Assembly (NCBI GenBank): GCA_902779575.1
Contig: CACZBW010000007.1
Location: 1-64,000 of the forward strand
Source: an uncultured Lachnospiraceae bacterium
GTDB taxonomy: Bacteria; Bacillota; Clostridia; Lachnospirales; Lachnospiraceae
DNA length: 64,000 nt
Direction: 5' to 3'
The translations under genes were made by a program, and so were the position numbers. Below, in pieces: positions 25,012 through 33,141 of the stretch. Positions within the stretch are counted from its first letter, which is position 1. Each line of letters begins with the position of its first letter. The notes beneath the pieces are model-generated. The model searched no databases. It was not told the DNA's origin and saw only the letters and a program-made list of their open reading frames with translations.

Positions 25012-25070
25012 TGTTCCCTTCGGGTAGTGTATTAATCACTCTAAAGGCCCGAAATAGCAAGTCATTTATC
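25012..25070 (-). promoter_or_regulatory. Conserved cassette leader, copy D (most diverged)
   Basis: Fourth copy: ACTTGCTATTTC, TTTAGAGTGATTAATACACT and the dyad CCCGAAGGG, in which both arms changed together compared with CCCCAAGGGG. The anti-ribosome-site segment is replaced by CGGGCCT, which can pair with AGGCCC further down. It follows the methylase gene. Confidence 0.65.
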
Positions 25071-25148
25071 TCGAAAAAACCGCCTATTTTCAGGCTTTCC
25101 GGGACATTCTACCTATTACACAAACACCTGCCGGAGACGTTGTGCATC

Positions 25149-26405
25149 TTACGATTTGGTCTCGACTTTCTTTACCAGATCGGCGTACATGAGCTTCTTC
25201 CCGTCGCGTTCCACATACACCTGATCGGCACCGCCGAAATCTTCGACGTAGCGCCGGAGGATGACGGAGGCGTACTTCGGATCGAGCTCCATCATGTAGC
25301 AAATGCGACCGGTCTGTTCGCAGGCCATCATGGTGGAACCACTGCCGCCGAAGGTGTCGATCACGACGCTGTTGACCTGCGAGGAATTGGTGATAGGGTA
25401 AGCCAGCAGATCCAGCGGCTTGCTGGTCGGGTGGTTCTCGTTGCGCTTGGGCTTGTCGTAGTTCCAGATCGTGGTCTGCTTCCGGTCGGCGTACCACGGA
25501 TGCTTCCCATTCTGCAGGAATCCGTAGAGCACCGGCTCATGCTGCCACTGATAATCCGAGCGGCCCAGCACGAGGCTGTTCTTCACCCAGATGCAGACAC
25601 CGGCCAGATGGAATCCGGCATCAATGAAGGCCTTTCGGAAGTTGAGCCCTTCGGTGTCCGCGTGGAACACATAGGCGGCACCGCCTTTTTCCAGCACATC
25701 GGCCATCGCCTGAAATGCGGCCAGCAGGAACTGGTAGAACTCGTCGCCCTTCATGGAATCGTTCTGGATGGCAAGGCCGCTGGAGCTTTTGAAGGAAACG
25801 CCGTAGGGCGGGTCCGTGACGATCAGGTTGGCGCGTTTGCCGTCCATGAGCCGCTGGACATCCTCGGCCTTGGTGGCGTCGCCGCAGAGCAGGCGGTGCT
25901 TGCCTACGGTCCAGAGATCGCCGGGTTCCACGAAGGATGCCTTCTCCAGTGCGGCGGTGAGGTCGAAGTCATCGTCTTTGGTTTCTTCTTCGTCATCCGC
26001 GAAGAGGTCAGCAAGCTCGTCAGCGTTAAAGCCGGTCAGGGACAGGTCAAAAGCCTGCTCCTGCAGGGCTTCGATCTCGACGCGCAGCATTTCCTCGTCC
26101 CAGCCCGCATCCTCGGCATAGCGGTTGTCCGCAAGGATGTAGGCTTTACGCTGGGCATCGGTCAGGTAGTCCACCAGCACACAGGGCACTTCGGTGAAGC
26201 CTTCCTCCCGCGCAGCCATCAGCCGCCCGTGACCGGCGACCACGTTGTAGTTCTGATCGATGATCACGGGGTTGACGAAGCCAAATTCTCGTAAAGAAGA
26301 CCGGAGCTTGTTGATCTGCTCCGGCGAGTGGGTTCGTGCGTTATTCACATAAGGGATGAGCTTGTCGATGGAGATCAGCTTCATCTCGGTTGTCGTCTTT
26401 GCCAT
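25149..26405 (-). CDS. ParB-like / DNA N4-N6 methyltransferase (phage orphan methylase)
   Basis: 418 residues from ATG 26405 (GAGGTGACC upstream). Residues about 5-90 are a ParB/sulfiredoxin-like domain (LIPYVNNARTHSPEQINKLR, VVAGHGRLMAA). The methylase part has the catalytic motif LIVTDPPYG near residue 205, then VIDTFGGSGSTMMACE (SAM-binding motif) near 355, so the order is that of a beta-class amino-methylase. Likely role: modify phage DNA against host restriction or mark it for packaging. It is coupled to the SAM synthetase gene 10 bases upstream. Confidence 0.88.
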   Translation of the reverse strand: MAKTTTEMKLISIDKLIPYVNNARTHSPEQINKLRSSLREFGFVNPVIIDQNYNVVAGHGRLMAAREEGFTEVPCVLVDYLTDAQRKAYILADNRYAEDAGWDEEMLRVEIEALQEQAFDLSLTGFNADELADLFADDEEETKDDDFDLTAALEKASFVEPGDLWTVGKHRLLCGDATKAEDVQRLMDGKRANLIVTDPPYGVSFKSSSGLAIQNDSMKGDEFYQFLLAAFQAMADVLEKGGAAYVFHADTEGLNFRKAFIDAGFHLAGVCIWVKNSLVLGRSDYQWQHEPVLYGFLQNGKHPWYADRKQTTIWNYDKPKRNENHPTSKPLDLLAYPITNSSQVNSVVIDTFGGSGSTMMACEQTGRICYMMELDPKYASVILRRYVEDFGGADQVYVERDGKKLMYADLVKKVETKS

Positions 26406-26415
26406 AGCGGTCACC

Positions 26416-27198
26416 TCAATACAGGCCCCATTCGGCAAACTTCTCGAAGCCGCCGATGGAGAGAATGTAGTCCCGCGCCTCCTCCACGATCTCCGGGAAC
26501 GGAAGACCGTCCACGGTATCATCGCCGATTGCGCAGCAGAGCTCCACGGGCTCGCCAGTGCGCTGGGCTTTCAGGAAGGTGTGGATGTTGACGGATACAT
26601 CGGCCTTGGACAGGTCCTTGCCATGCAGGCCGCCACCGGTCACAGAATCGGCCATGTCGCTGCCGAGCTTCCGGTTGGTCGCGCCGGTATCTACATCCGT
26701 GCCTCCGGTCCAGTCACCGAGCGGGTTGATCTCCGCACCGGGATAGTCCTTGGCCAGCTCCTGCGAGGGAGCGTTACTCTGACAGAGGATCAGGCGGATG
26801 CCGTCCAGAATGTACTTCCCGTCAGATGTGTGTTTCTCATAAATCCTGTGGGCGATGGCTGAGAGCTGTTTCTGCTCAGGCGTCAGCGGCATTCCCTTGA
26901 AGATGCCGTTGTCTCCGCAGCGCAGGCCCTCCGCCTGGTTCTCCGAAAGGTGCGCATCCTGTGGGACAATCTGGATGTCCGGCGTAACCTCACCAGCGAT
27001 CCGGTGGATGGTATCGGTGATCGCGCCTTCGTCGAGCACAGCTGTGGTCTCAATAATTACATGGCATCTGCCGTGGCCGATCAGGACTTCCACAGCGATC
27101 TTCGGATCACGCTCCGTCCGATATGCGAGGTCCACGATGGCACCGGCGATGCGGTCTGCCACCTTGTCAGGGTGGCTCGGATTGACTTTTTCTATCAT
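26416..27198 (-). CDS. metK: Phage-encoded short S-adenosylmethionine synthetase
   Basis: 260 residues against about 390 for the bacterial enzyme. Family motifs remain: NPSHPDKVADRIAGAIVDLA (ATP/methionine site of MetK), CGDNGIFKG, NPLGDWTGGTDVDTGATNRK and VTGGGLHGKDLSKAD (counterpart of the GGGAFSGKD loop). It would make SAM from ATP and methionine, most simply for the methylase encoded 10 bases downstream. It overlaps the small terminase gene by 4 bases. The compressed length suggests loss of peripheral parts; activity is inferred. Confidence 0.85.
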   Translation of the reverse strand: MIEKVNPSHPDKVADRIAGAIVDLAYRTERDPKIAVEVLIGHGRCHVIIETTAVLDEGAITDTIHRIAGEVTPDIQIVPQDAHLSENQAEGLRCGDNGIFKGMPLTPEQKQLSAIAHRIYEKHTSDGKYILDGIRLILCQSNAPSQELAKDYPGAEINPLGDWTGGTDVDTGATNRKLGSDMADSVTGGGLHGKDLSKADVSVNIHTFLKAQRTGEPVELCCAIGDDTVDGLPFPEIVEEARDYILSIGGFEKFAEWGLY

Positions 27199-27767
27199 CG
27201 CTTTTTACTCCTTGATCTGAGCAGTTTTTCCATCGCGTCATCCTGCGGGGAGCCCACGTAGGCCGTGGTGCAGTTTTGCTTCACGATGTCGAATATCTCG
27301 TACCAGAGCAGGTTGGCCTGCTTTTGGAAACTGAGCATCATCTGTACGAAGGGACTGGCGATGGGTGCCTTCGTAGTGGGGTGCTTGCCGAGGAGGCCAT
27401 AGCTGCTGACCGCCTCCGAGCACTGGATGTACCGGGCAAAGGCCTCGGAGTAGCTTTCCACCAGCCGGGGATTGACCAGCCGGTCGCAGCCGCGTTCCTT
27501 CAGCCAGCGGATCGTTTCATTAAATATGATGTCCGCGCCGAGCGGCTCGCCGTCACGTTGCTTGGCGGACAGATAGTCGCTGGGGTGCGGCATATCCGCT
27601 CCAGACAGATCCGCGACCGGTCCGAGGTCATCCGTACCATCGAGCTCGGTGATCGGAAGGTCCATGACCTGCGCGGCTTTGCCACGAGCGATTTTATCGG
27701 CAAGAGCATCCGGTTTATCGCCTGCGCGGACGCGTCTGCCGCCTCTGTTTGTACCGTCTTTAGCCAC
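27195..27767 (-). CDS. terS: Terminase small subunit (P27 family)
   Basis: 190 residues, MAKDGTNRGGRRVRAGDKPD start, a basic opening typical of P27-family small terminases, followed by the conserved WLKERGCDRLVNPRLVESYS and HPTTKAPIASPFVQMMLSFQ segments. It binds the packaging site and recruits the large subunit. Unusually it is 6 kb from terL. It overlaps the SAM synthetase gene, so both are read together. Confidence 0.85.
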   Translation of the reverse strand: MAKDGTNRGGRRVRAGDKPDALADKIARGKAAQVMDLPITELDGTDDLGPVADLSGADMPHPSDYLSAKQRDGEPLGADIIFNETIRWLKERGCDRLVNPRLVESYSEAFARYIQCSEAVSSYGLLGKHPTTKAPIASPFVQMMLSFQKQANLLWYEIFDIVKQNCTTAYVGSPQDDAMEKLLRSRSKKR

Positions 27768-27836
27768 GTTTTCACCGTCCTTTCGATGGCTCAGGTGTTA
27801 ATACCCTGTTTGAACTGGTTTTTTTGCGTAAAAGAG

Positions 27837-27884
27837 GGGGCGGCGGTCTGTGGGGAGTCGCCTCACAGAGATTTTGACCGCCCC
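27837..27884. repeat. GC-rich inverted repeat next to terS
   Basis: GGGGCGGCGGTCTGTG (27837-27852) faces CACAGAG-ATTTT-GACCGCCCC (27864-27884): an inner stem TCTGTG/CACAGA and an outer stem GGGGCGG-TC/GACCGCCCC with a 3-base bulge. It lies in the only gap (27768-27897) between terS and the HNH gene. It could be a terminator, a leader hairpin, or the packaging (cos/pac) site, which often lies beside terS and HNH genes. Confidence 0.5.
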
Positions 27885-27897
27885 TCCCGGTCTGGGT

Positions 27898-28257
27898 TTA
27901 GTAGTGATACTCAGGGTACTGATCTTCGTTTCGAGTCTTTACATCATGATGATGCTTGCAGAGCGCCTGCCAGTTGTCCGGGTTCCAGAAGAGCTCCGGA
28001 TCACCTCGGTGCGGACGGATGTGATCCACGACCGTCGCCTTGACGTACCTGCCTTCGCGCTGACACTCCACGCACAGTGGGTGTGAGAGAAGGAACAGCT
28101 TGGAGAGCCGTCGCCAGCGTGCGTTGTATCCACGAGCTGCAGCGGACCGGATTTCCTCCGGATGTAGGGTGATGTGTTCGTCACAGTATTTCTTTCCCTT
28201 GGGCACCAGCTGGGGGCAGCCGGGATGCCTGCAGGGATGGTTCGGGAACCTTGGCAT
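27898..28257 (-). CDS. Phage HNH endonuclease
   Basis: 119 residues from ATG 28257 (AAAGGAGGT 7 bases upstream). A zinc knuckle at the start (CRHPGCPQL...CDEH) and an HNH core: VVDHIRPHRGDPELFW, WNPDNWQALCKHHHDVKTRN. HNH proteins beside terminase assist DNA cleavage during packaging in several phages. A second in-frame ATG at 28332, also with GGAGG, would add 25 residues (MPYRKVGYAEQIWYMLRWKL); that piece may be a separate short peptide or an N-terminal extension. Confidence 0.85.
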   Translation of the reverse strand: MPRFPNHPCRHPGCPQLVPKGKKYCDEHITLHPEEIRSAAARGYNARWRRLSKLFLLSHPLCVECQREGRYVKATVVDHIRPHRGDPELFWNPDNWQALCKHHHDVKTRNEDQYPEYHY

Positions 28258-28441
28258 CTGGAATACCTCCTTTAACTTCCAGCGAAGCATGTACCAGATC
28301 TGCTCGGCATACCCGACCTTCCTGTACGGCATCTGCTCGCCTCCAATGAAAAAGGCCAGAGCCGGTTGCCCGGTCCTGACCTTCAATTTTCGCATCTTAA
28401 TCCTATCATAAGAGGCGACTCTCAATCTCTCTCATTTCCTC

Positions 28442-28864
28442 TCATGCTGGGCGGCCAGCGAGAATTTCTGTCACCGCAGCCAGTGCCGCGTCGTGCATCC
28501 GGTAGATATGCTGGATGCTGTAGTGCATTTCCACGGCGATCCGTTCCCAAGACAGGAAACAGAGATATCGTTTTTCCAGCAGGGTCTGGAGCTCCACGTC
28601 CTCCACGGCGTGAATGGTGGCCATGATTTCTTTCTTCAGTTCCACCAGCGCGTCGATGTCATCCTTCAGGCCTTCCTGCACTTCGATGATCTTCAGGACA
28701 CAGCTTTCCACCTTGGACGCGCCGTGGTTTGGATTGCGCGGCATGTCCGACAGCACCGCCGTGCAGCTGGTGGCCAGCTCCCTCAGAGAATCGATCTGCT
28801 GTATCTTTGACTTGATCCGCATGTCCAGAAACCGTGCCTGACCCAGATATGCCTTAGTAGTCAT
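28442..28864 (-). CDS. DUF1492 protein, RinA/ArpU-like late transcription regulator
   Basis: 140 residues. The DUF1492 pattern is clear: TTKAYLGQARFLDMRIKSKI, LSDMPRNPNHGASKVE, a coiled middle, then EKRYLCFLSWERIAVEMHYS with a sigma-region-4-like HTH (SIQHIYRMHDAALAAV). Such proteins switch on phage late genes. Position just before the HNH-terminase block fits that role. It overlaps the next upstream gene by 11 bases. Confidence 0.82.
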   Translation of the reverse strand: MTTKAYLGQARFLDMRIKSKIQQIDSLRELATSCTAVLSDMPRNPNHGASKVESCVLKIIEVQEGLKDDIDALVELKKEIMATIHAVEDVELQTLLEKRYLCFLSWERIAVEMHYSIQHIYRMHDAALAAVTEILAGRPA

Positions 28865-29048
28865 ATTGCTTTTTCTCCTTCCGCAGGTTTGTGATCAGGA
28901 GGTCTGGGTCCACTTTGGTCAGCACTCCAAACCAGCCGGAACGGAAGAAGCGTTCTATTTCTTTCAGTTCCTGCTCATCGTCCGTCATGCGGTAGTCCTT
29001 CACCGCCTGCAGCACGATGGCGTTTGCAAGTTCCTGATAAGGGTCCAT
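28854..29048 (-). CDS. Small phage protein, unknown
   Basis: 64 residues, MDPYQELANAIVLQAVKDYR start with GGAGGTACAAGG upstream. Helical, ending in KEKKQYDY. Proteins of this size and sequence are common between the helicase and the DUF1492 regulator in Clostridia phages. Role unknown. Confidence 0.65.
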   Translation of the reverse strand: MDPYQELANAIVLQAVKDYRMTDDEQELKEIERFFRSGWFGVLTKVDPDLLITNLRKEKKQYDY

Positions 29049-29114
29049 CCTTGTACCTCCGATAAGTGTTCCCTCGGATTGGCACGGATTGTCGAATTCT
29101 GTCGAAGGTTGTCA

Positions 29115-30464
29115 TCAGATTTTTAGGTCCGCTTTGACCGCCTCAATCAGGGCGGCCTGCGTTCTGTCCTTGGCCTGCAGAACCTTCAGGATGCGCTCGT
29201 CGATGGTGCCCTTGGTGACGATATGCTGGATCACCACGGTTCCGGCGCTCTGGCCCTGCCTCCACAGGCGGGCGTTGGTCTGCTGGTAGAGCTCCAAGGA
29301 CCAGGTCAGGCCGAACCACACGATGGTGGAGCCACCGGCCTGCAGGTTGAGACCATGACCGGCAGAAGCGGGATGGATCACGGCCACAGGGATCTGGCCG
29401 TTATTCCAGTCGGCGATGTCCTTGCTGGACTTCAGCTCCCTGACGTCGAAGCGTTCCCTGATCCGCTGCAGGTCGTGCCGGAACCAGTAGGCCACCAGCA
29501 GAGGTTTGCCGTTCGCGCTTTCGATGATGTCCTCCAAGGCATCCAGCTTCCGCTCGTGGATCTCCACCACCTCGCCGGTGTCGGCATAGATCGCACCGTT
29601 GGCCAGCTGGGCCAGCTTCCCGGTCAGGGCAGCAGCGTTGGCAGCAGTGACCTCGCCGTCCGGCAGCTGCAGGATTAGTTCTTGCTTCAGGTCCGCATAC
29701 CGCTCAGCCTCCGCGTCGGAGAGGCGCACCTCGTACTGGGTGGAGACCAGCTCCGGCATCTTCAGGTGATCGGTGGACTTCATGGAGATCGTGATATCGG
29801 AGATCTTCCGGTAGATCGCGTCCTCCGCGAAGGGCAAAGGCTTATAGGAGTAGATGATCTCGCCGTTGCGCTTGTCCGGGGTGAAATAGGCGTTCCGGTA
29901 CTGCGTGATGAACCGTCCGAGCCGTTGTCCCATATCCAGCAGCCGGAACTCCGCCCACAGGTCCATGAGACCGTTGGAGCTGGGCGTACCGGTCAGGCCG
30001 ATGATCCGCTTGACCTTGGGCCGGACCCGCAGCAGTGCCTTGAACCGTTTGGACTGGTGGTTCTTGAAGGATGAGAGCTCGTCGACAATCACGGTGTCGT
30101 AGTCGAAGGGAAAGCCGCTCTCCTCAATCATCCAGCTGAGGTTCTCCCGGTTGATGATCGTGATGTCCGCACTCTGCATCAGGGCGGCGCGGCGTTCCTT
30201 GGCGGTGCCGACAGCCACGGCGTAGGTCAGGTGCTGCAGGTGCGACCATTTCTCCAGCTCGGCAGGCCATGTGTCGCGGGCCACCCGGAGCGGTGCAATC
30301 ACAAGGATGCGGCGGGCCACGAAGCTGTTGAACAGGAGGTCTGCGATGGCAGTCAGGGAGATCACCGTCTTGCCGAGACCCATATCGAGCAGGACTGCAG
30401 CCACCGGGTGGGTTTCGATATAGTCGATGGCATAAGCCTGATAATCATGAGGCTCGAACTTCAT
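29115..30464 (-). CDS. Phage SNF2-type DEAD/DEAH helicase
   Basis: 449 residues from ATG 30464 (TTGGAGGG upstream). Motif I LLDMGLGKTVISLTAIADL, motif II VIVDELSSFKNHQSKRF, motif III GLTGTPSSNGLMDLW and motifs V/VI VIHPASAGHGLNLQAGG, ALWRQGQSAG-like RLWRQGQSAGTVVI. It is a SWI2/SNF2 translocase in the replication/recombination block. It overlaps the VRR-NUC gene by 20 bases, a pairing seen in many Firmicutes phages. Confidence 0.9.
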   Translation of the reverse strand: MKFEPHDYQAYAIDYIETHPVAAVLLDMGLGKTVISLTAIADLLFNSFVARRILVIAPLRVARDTWPAELEKWSHLQHLTYAVAVGTAKERRAALMQSADITIINRENLSWMIEESGFPFDYDTVIVDELSSFKNHQSKRFKALLRVRPKVKRIIGLTGTPSSNGLMDLWAEFRLLDMGQRLGRFITQYRNAYFTPDKRNGEIIYSYKPLPFAEDAIYRKISDITISMKSTDHLKMPELVSTQYEVRLSDAEAERYADLKQELILQLPDGEVTAANAAALTGKLAQLANGAIYADTGEVVEIHERKLDALEDIIESANGKPLLVAYWFRHDLQRIRERFDVRELKSSKDIADWNNGQIPVAVIHPASAGHGLNLQAGGSTIVWFGLTWSLELYQQTNARLWRQGQSAGTVVIQHIVTKGTIDERILKVLQAKDRTQAALIEAVKADLKI

Positions 30465-30726
30465 CCAGCATCCCTCCAATCTGCTCCACGCTGTCGATGA
30501 CGTATACCCGAAAGCCCAGTGACCGCAGGAGCCGGTGCCGTGCCAGTTGCAGCGGACGTGGTTTCTTGCCGGGAGCCTTCAGTTCCACGAAGGCGATATG
30601 GCCATCAGGTATTAAAACGAGGCGGTCGGGCATTCCGTCGAAACTCGGAGACACGAATTTCAGTGCGATGCCACCGGCCTTTTTGACTTCTGAAGCTAAC
30701 TTGTTTTCGATCTGTTTTTCTCTCAT
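30445..30726 (-). CDS. VRR-NUC domain nuclease
   Basis: 93 residues covering a complete minimal VRR-NUC fold: EVKKAGGIALKFVSPSFDGM, PDRLVLIP, and the catalytic strand HIAFVELKAPGKKPRPLQ (E-x-K). Stand-alone VRR-NUC proteins cut branched or flap DNA. It is expected to act with the SNF2 helicase encoded in the overlapping gene. Confidence 0.88.
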   Translation of the reverse strand: MREKQIENKLASEVKKAGGIALKFVSPSFDGMPDRLVLIPDGHIAFVELKAPGKKPRPLQLARHRLLRSLGFRVYVIDSVEQIGGMLDEVRAS

Positions 30727-30761
30727 ACTTGCCTCCCATCAGGGCTTTAATCCGGGATGTG

Positions 30762-30852
30762 CAAGGTGTATCAATGGTATTTACCGAACTTTTTCTTAGG
30801 CTATTTTTTATAGGCCTAAGAGGACTTTTGTATATGACCTTGATACACCTTG
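30762..30852. repeat. Nested AT-rich palindromes; possible replication origin or regulatory site
   Basis: The 138-bp gap between the VRR-NUC and primase genes contains a 13-bp outer inverted repeat, CAAGGTGTATCAA (30762-30774) and TTGATACACCTTG (30840-30852), and an inner one, CTTAGGC...GCCTAAG (30795-30820) around ATTTTTTATA. GGTATTTACC (30776-30785) is a further dyad. The stretch is far richer in A/T than its flanks. Confidence 0.7.
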
Positions 30853-30864
30853 TCATCCATGCCC

Positions 30865-33141
30865 TTAAGTCAGGAAATCCTCTCCGGGATCGTCGTCGTT
30901 GCGGATACGCAATCCCTTGAAATACCGCTTCCGGTTCAGGACCACCCGCTCAAAACCAGCACCCTCCAAGGCGTAATAGAAGTCCGCCGTACTGCGCACA
31001 TACTCGTTGGTATCGATGCAGTAGTTCCGATACGCCTGGTATAGCGAGGAGGAGCTCTCTTTATATCCGTCGCCGGTGTCACACTTGTCCTCAAGGAAGT
31101 GGCCGAACCAGTCATTCTGGCTGCGGTATTCCTTGATCGCGTCGCGCACGCACTCCGGGACAGGAATCTGGTAATCCAGCTCGATGACCTTCTTGGCACC
31201 CTCGATGACCCACGCCAGAATGCTCTCGCCCGCGTTGTCATACAGGTACTCGCCGTAATTCTTGATGTCGCTCTTGCCGGTGATCTTCGCGCTGAACGGG
31301 ATCACGATGAGCCTGCGCCAGATCCCGTCGTCGGAGGCGCTGACCCTTGGCAGGTGGTTGGTATAGAGCACCAGCGTGTGGCAGGGCTTGAAGGAGAACG
31401 GGTCCTTGTATTTCTTTTCCGCGAACACATCGTCCGTGGAGCAGAGCTGCTTGACGGTGGAGTCGTTCAGTCTCGCGCCTTCCTGCATTTCGGCAGCGAT
31501 CAGGAGCCGTTTGCCTTTGACCTCGGCCATCTCCGGCTTGATGTTCCTGCGGCATCCCACGGTCAGGGTGTCGGCGGAGATGTTTCCGCTGTACAGGCCG
31601 AGCACGCGGGAGATCGCATTCCAGAAGGTGGACTTGCCGTTCCGGCCATCGCCGTAAGCAATGATGAGAGCCTCCACGTAGACCTTTCCGATGGCAGCCA
31701 GTCCGCAGATCATCTGTACGTAGTCGATCAGCTCCTGATTGTGCTGGAAGATGAGGTCGAGGCAGTCCTTCCAGATCTGCTGGCCCTTCGATCCCGGCGT
31801 GACGGAGGTGATCTTCGTAATGAAGTCCTCCGCAGAGTGTTCCCGCGCACCGGCCATACCCTGACGAAGATCGAAGGTCGCGTCCGGCGTATTCAGAGCA
31901 AAGCAATCCGCGTCCAGATCCCTCGGCGAGATCTCCAGCATCGGGTGGGATTCCTTCAGCGTGGCGGTGACGTATTTCGAGTCCCGGCGCTTGATGACGA
32001 ATGCCCGGTAGGCCTGCGCCGAGAGGAATGCCTGATAGGCCTTCAGCTGTTCGTCATTCATCAGCTGCTCGGCCTTGCTCTTGGAGGTGCTGTCCAGAAT
32101 GGTCTGGGCACCGCAGTTCTTCAGCTTTTCCAATGCGGCCAGCAGGTCCCGGCCCGCTTCTTTCATCTGTCGGCGGGTCAGTTCGTGGGCTACGGCCTGC
32201 GCACCGGGCTCTGATTCCTGCCAGTAGTGATCGCTGTAGCGGATAAAGTGGGTCGCCGGGGAGTAGCGCAGTTCCTTGGAGAAATACTTGGAGAGCACCT
32301 CCGCCTGCCCGACATCCGAAAAATCCTCCGGCTTATAGCTGGCGGGATCGTTATAGACCTCCGGGGGCACATAGCCGTCCTGCTGCCGGATGCGTGCGAA
32401 GAACCGCTGAGCGCTGTGCCAGATAGTAGACAGTTCCAGCGATTCCAGCGGCGGGACGCATTTTGCCGCCTCGTCCAGAAATGCCTGGTAGGCTTCTTCT
32501 GTATCGCCGTACTTCTTGATGACCCGACCGGCGAAACGGGACATGGTAGCGTTTCGGCTGCCTTCCGGGATGATGGTGTTGCCGTCGTACTGGCCGTCCG
32601 GCATATCGTCGTCGAAAGCGTCCTCCTCCAGAAACTCCGTCAGGTTCATGCGGCCCGGATACAGGGCGACATCTGCCGTACTGGTCCCGAAGAAGAAGCG
32701 GGCGGCGTCCAGCGCCTTGGTGTCGAAGTACGGGAAGATGGAATTGACCAGCTTCTTCATGTCGCTGTAAAGGGCGGCGTCGGTTACATAGTCAATGGGA
32801 AACAACACATGGAACTTGGGTCTGGCGGGCTTTCCGTTTTTCTCCCGCATATTGAAGCGGCTGTAGTGGATGGCGAAGGTCACGCCGGGGAAAGCCTCCA
32901 TGACGTCCTCCGGCGTCTTCCAACCGGCGGGGTCCTCGGTGTGGTCGTTATCACAGTCCACCGGCAAGCAGTCGCTGCCGATAAAGTTATCGCCGTTGCG
33001 GTAATTATTCCGGTATTCCGCGCACACATAGTCGTGACAGATGCCGTCCTTCAGACTGGCCTCGTCCAGAATGACGTGCTTGTGCGGATAGGAGCAGTTG
33101 CCGGGGTTGCCGGTAACATCCGCGCTGTAGATCGTGAACAT
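30865..33141 (-). CDS. Phage primase-polymerase / D5-type helicase
   Basis: 758 residues. The N-terminal third has an archaeo-eukaryotic primase (PrimPol) look: LPVDCDNDHTEDPAGW with the metal-binding D-x-D, TFAIHYSRFNMREKNGKPARPKFHVLFPI, then DAARFFFGT. The C-terminal half is a D5/P4 family SF3 helicase: Walker A IIAYGDGRNGKSTFWNAI near residue 500, Walker B-like KRLLIAAEMQEG and sensor HTLVLYTNHLPRV. It would unwind and prime phage DNA. It overlaps the next upstream gene by one base and has the nested palindrome right behind it. Confidence 0.9.
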   Translation of the reverse strand: MFTIYSADVTGNPGNCSYPHKHVILDEASLKDGICHDYVCAEYRNNYRNGDNFIGSDCLPVDCDNDHTEDPAGWKTPEDVMEAFPGVTFAIHYSRFNMREKNGKPARPKFHVLFPIDYVTDAALYSDMKKLVNSIFPYFDTKALDAARFFFGTSTADVALYPGRMNLTEFLEEDAFDDDMPDGQYDGNTIIPEGSRNATMSRFAGRVIKKYGDTEEAYQAFLDEAAKCVPPLESLELSTIWHSAQRFFARIRQQDGYVPPEVYNDPASYKPEDFSDVGQAEVLSKYFSKELRYSPATHFIRYSDHYWQESEPGAQAVAHELTRRQMKEAGRDLLAALEKLKNCGAQTILDSTSKSKAEQLMNDEQLKAYQAFLSAQAYRAFVIKRRDSKYVTATLKESHPMLEISPRDLDADCFALNTPDATFDLRQGMAGAREHSAEDFITKITSVTPGSKGQQIWKDCLDLIFQHNQELIDYVQMICGLAAIGKVYVEALIIAYGDGRNGKSTFWNAISRVLGLYSGNISADTLTVGCRRNIKPEMAEVKGKRLLIAAEMQEGARLNDSTVKQLCSTDDVFAEKKYKDPFSFKPCHTLVLYTNHLPRVSASDDGIWRRLIVIPFSAKITGKSDIKNYGEYLYDNAGESILAWVIEGAKKVIELDYQIPVPECVRDAIKEYRSQNDWFGHFLEDKCDTGDGYKESSSSLYQAYRNYCIDTNEYVRSTADFYYALEGAGFERVVLNRKRYFKGLRIRNDDDPGEDFLT

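Noticed and set aside
21961..25070. Leader copies as insertion-sequence ends
   Set aside because: No transposase or target duplications; copies are in the same orientation and always just before a gene start.
24975..26294. 439-codon plus-strand open frame
   Set aside because: Antisense to the methylase, which has clear DPPY and FGGSGS motifs on the other strand.
31099..32214. 371-codon plus-strand open frame
   Set aside because: Antisense to the primase-helicase gene; no recognisable protein features.
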